64,000 bases of DNA from Asterias amurensis (Eukaryota; Echinodermata; Asteroidea; Forcipulatida; Asteriidae), in contig NC_092661.1 in assembly GCF_032118995.1 (NCBI RefSeq), forward strand, positions 5,210,501 through 5,274,500, written 5' to 3'. Under the pieces are notes generated by a model. That model did not search any database, was not told where the DNA came from, and saw only the letters and a list, made by a program, of their open reading frames with translations. This document shows positions 61,981 to 64,000 of this stretch, piece after piece (within the stretch, counting starts at the first letter, position 1; each line of letters begins with the position of its first letter). Both the position numbers and the translations under genes were made by a program.

Positions 61981-62308
61981 GTATTTGTCAATGCGTGAGG
62001 GCGCTCTCAATAGTATTTTCAGTATTTGTCAATGCGTGAGGGCGCTCTCAATAGTATTTTCAGTATTTGTCAATGTGTGAGGGCGCTTTTAATAGTATTT
62101 TCAGTATTTGTCAATGCGTGAGGGCGCTCTCAATAGTATTTTCAGTATTTGTCAATGCGTGAGGGCGCTCTCAATAGTATTTTCAGTATTTGTCAATGCG
62201 TGAGGGCGCTCTCAATAGTATTTTCAGTATTTGTCAATGCGTGAGGGCGCTCTCAATAGTATTTTCAGTATTTGTCAATGCGTGAGGGCACTCTCAATAG
62301 TATTTTCA
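61981..62308. repeat. 41-bp minisatellite, eight units
   Basis: Unit starts GTATTTGTCAATGCGTGAGG and ends AGTATTTTCA; exactly eight copies in 328 bp. Only two units carry substitutions (GCGTGAGG to GTGTGAGG with CTC to TTT, and GGCGC to GGCAC). Confidence 0.95.
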
Positions 62309-62679
62309 TTACTTCCAGGGGTATGCATACATGTAGTTTTTATTTGCGTTCCGTTACTTTTTCCTGCACAGTACAGTTGTGTAGTTTAAAGTTGCTTGAG
62401 ACATGTTAGAAGTGGGTTGTAACAGCTCCTTTAAAGGTCCTAACCTGTACCACCGGAAGTGATATAAGTTTGTTTGAGAACACCCTCAAGCGTTTAAAAA
62501 TACTGCGTATTAGAATGTTTGTAAGTGCTCTGGCTCCTGACGCTGCTTTATTTTTAAGTTGGAATTGTGTGCATTGCTTGGCATGCTTCAAGAGTGTATT
62601 TTCACTTTTACACAGTAAGCACTAAGCACTAAGCACAGTGCATAAAAAAGCAAGTTGCTTCCAACATAAGGGGACATAT

Positions 62680-63045
62680 TAAAGGAACACGTTGCCTTGG
62701 ATCGGTCGAGTTGGTCTTTGAAAAGGGTATTTAACCGTTTGTTATAAAATGCATATAATTAGAAAGATATTTTCAAAGTAGAATATAATGATCCACACAC
62801 GTAAGTATCATTCGAAATTACGTGGTTTTCCTTTTACCTCGTCGACAAACACGGTTGGCCACGACGGCTGACCGTGTTAGTTCTTAAAGTAAAAGGAAAA
62901 CCACGCAGTTTTGAGGCAAATGTGTGTGGATCATTGTATTCTACTTTTTAAAAATCTTTCTACCCATTATGTATTCTATCACAAACGGTTACAAACGCTT
63001 TTCAAAGACCATAGTGACCATTCCAAGGCAATGTGTTCCTTTAAC
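62680..63045. mobile_element. Family-B foldback MITE, copy 4
   Basis: TTAAAGGAACACGTTGCCTT and CCAAGGCAATGTGTTCCTTT ends. The centre is shorter than in copy 1. Confidence 0.82.
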
Positions 63046-63502
63046 ATGTTGGACAGTTTGTTTTCAAGAACCTCCACAATGGCCCAAACTTCCTACATGA
63101 CCAGGTGATGACCTTATATCCTTACTCCAGTCATGCCAGTGAATGCACTGGACTCTGCTCATTAGGGCTTAATTGCATGTCATGACCCCTCACGATGACC
63201 TCAACTCTACGAAGCCACGGATCCTTCACTACCCCTTTTTTACATGTTTTACAGTACTCTTTTCCCCTGGGGGCAACCATGGTCAAATCTTTCACATTGG
63301 ATTGTAAATAGCAAATTGACAAACCCAGGGGAATAGCCACCTCTGCTCTGAGTCAGGGGTAAGCGGAGGGTATTTTTGAAACGTGCAGCAATGTAGATCC
63401 CTGATGAATAGGAACCTAGACTGAGACAGAATGAATGCTTCGTGGTAATTGTGGGGCTTCCCCAAGGCTGTATTCCACGCACGTGGATGAGGGATGCTGT
63501 GT

Positions 63503-63895
63503 GAAAAAGGGTTGCATGAGCCCCACCATGGCTAGTGGTTACACTGCAGGACTTGCAATCACAAGGTTTCGGGTTTGAATCCTCACCAAGCTAACCCGAT
63601 TTCACATTGACTAGAACATTACATGGCATGATATTCTTCTTACTGTCTTGATAGTATGATTTTCAATTTGTTTGCCCTTGGAAACAAATCTGAAAAAGGG
63701 TTGCATCAGCCCCATAGTGGAGCAACGGTCACCATGGCTAGTGGTTAGACTACAGGACTTCCAATCACAAGGTTGCAGGTTTGAATCCTCACCAAGCTAA
63801 CCCGATTTCACATTGACTAGAACATGGCATGATTTTCTACCTACTGTCAGGCCTATGTTTTTCAATTTGTTTGCCCTTGGAAAAAATCTGAAAAG
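63503..63895 (+). mobile_element. tRNA-like SINE, third family, tandem pair
   Basis: Two units begin GAAAAAGGGTTGCAT and contain ACCATGGCTAGTGGTTA (box A-like) and GGTTTGAATCCTCACCAAGC (box B-like), then CCCGATTTCACATTGACTAG. Starts are 188 bp apart. Confidence 0.7.
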
Positions 63896-64000
63896 TTGTG
63901 TTCAAATAACCTGAGAAGGCTATCAAAGTCAACACCATGTGACTTCTGATGTTGAAATGTTCCTACTCCTTTGATGCATCTAGTTACATGTGATGCATTA

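Noticed and set aside
61981..62308. CRISPR-like array
   Set aside because: The units are contiguous with no spacers, and the DNA is animal nuclear.

Overview
The window is animal nuclear DNA: AT-rich, with long introns bounded by GT/AG sites and very dense in short inverted-repeat (MITE-like) elements. The proteins (an F-type lectin, a rhodopsin-like receptor, a ZAK/MAP3K20-type kinase), a TTAGGG-type interstitial telomeric patch and the repeat families fit a marine invertebrate deuterostome. My best guess is an echinoderm, perhaps a sea star; this is inference, not proof.

Layout. (1) 173-1944 (+): last three exons of a secreted F-type (fucose-binding) lectin with a C-terminal PAN/Apple domain; its 5' part lies before the window. 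(2) 2-16 kb: MITEs, SINEs, a terminal-inverted-repeat element, a degenerate telomeric patch and several exon-like fragments on the minus strand that I could not assign. (3) 16752-21819 (-): a complete five-exon paralogue of the lectin, 284 codons with signal peptide, convergent with the first copy. An isolated copy of its exon 2, with a GC splice donor, lies at 26147-26278. (4) 22-30 kb: repeats and tandem duplications. (5) 30649-31602 (+): an intronless class A GPCR. (6) 33469-39310 (-): a nearly full-length non-LTR retrotransposon of L1/Tx1 type, inactivated by two in-frame stops and two frameshifts. It is flanked on both sides by (AAAT)n, about 111 units on one side, and interrupts a tRNA-derived SINE. 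(7) 40-58 kb: repeats, older LINE remnants and tandem duplications, with no gene I can support. (8) 58487-61253 (+): the first coding exons of a ZAK/MAP3K20-like kinase, continuing past the window. Its first intron carries an inverted copy of part of the coding exon.

The genes show no operon-like relation. The lectin copies probably arose by local inverted duplication; they encode secreted sugar-binding proteins of the kind used in innate recognition. The GPCR and kinase are independent neighbours. Most open frames of 60-130 codons in the window lie within MITEs or microsatellites and are not genes.
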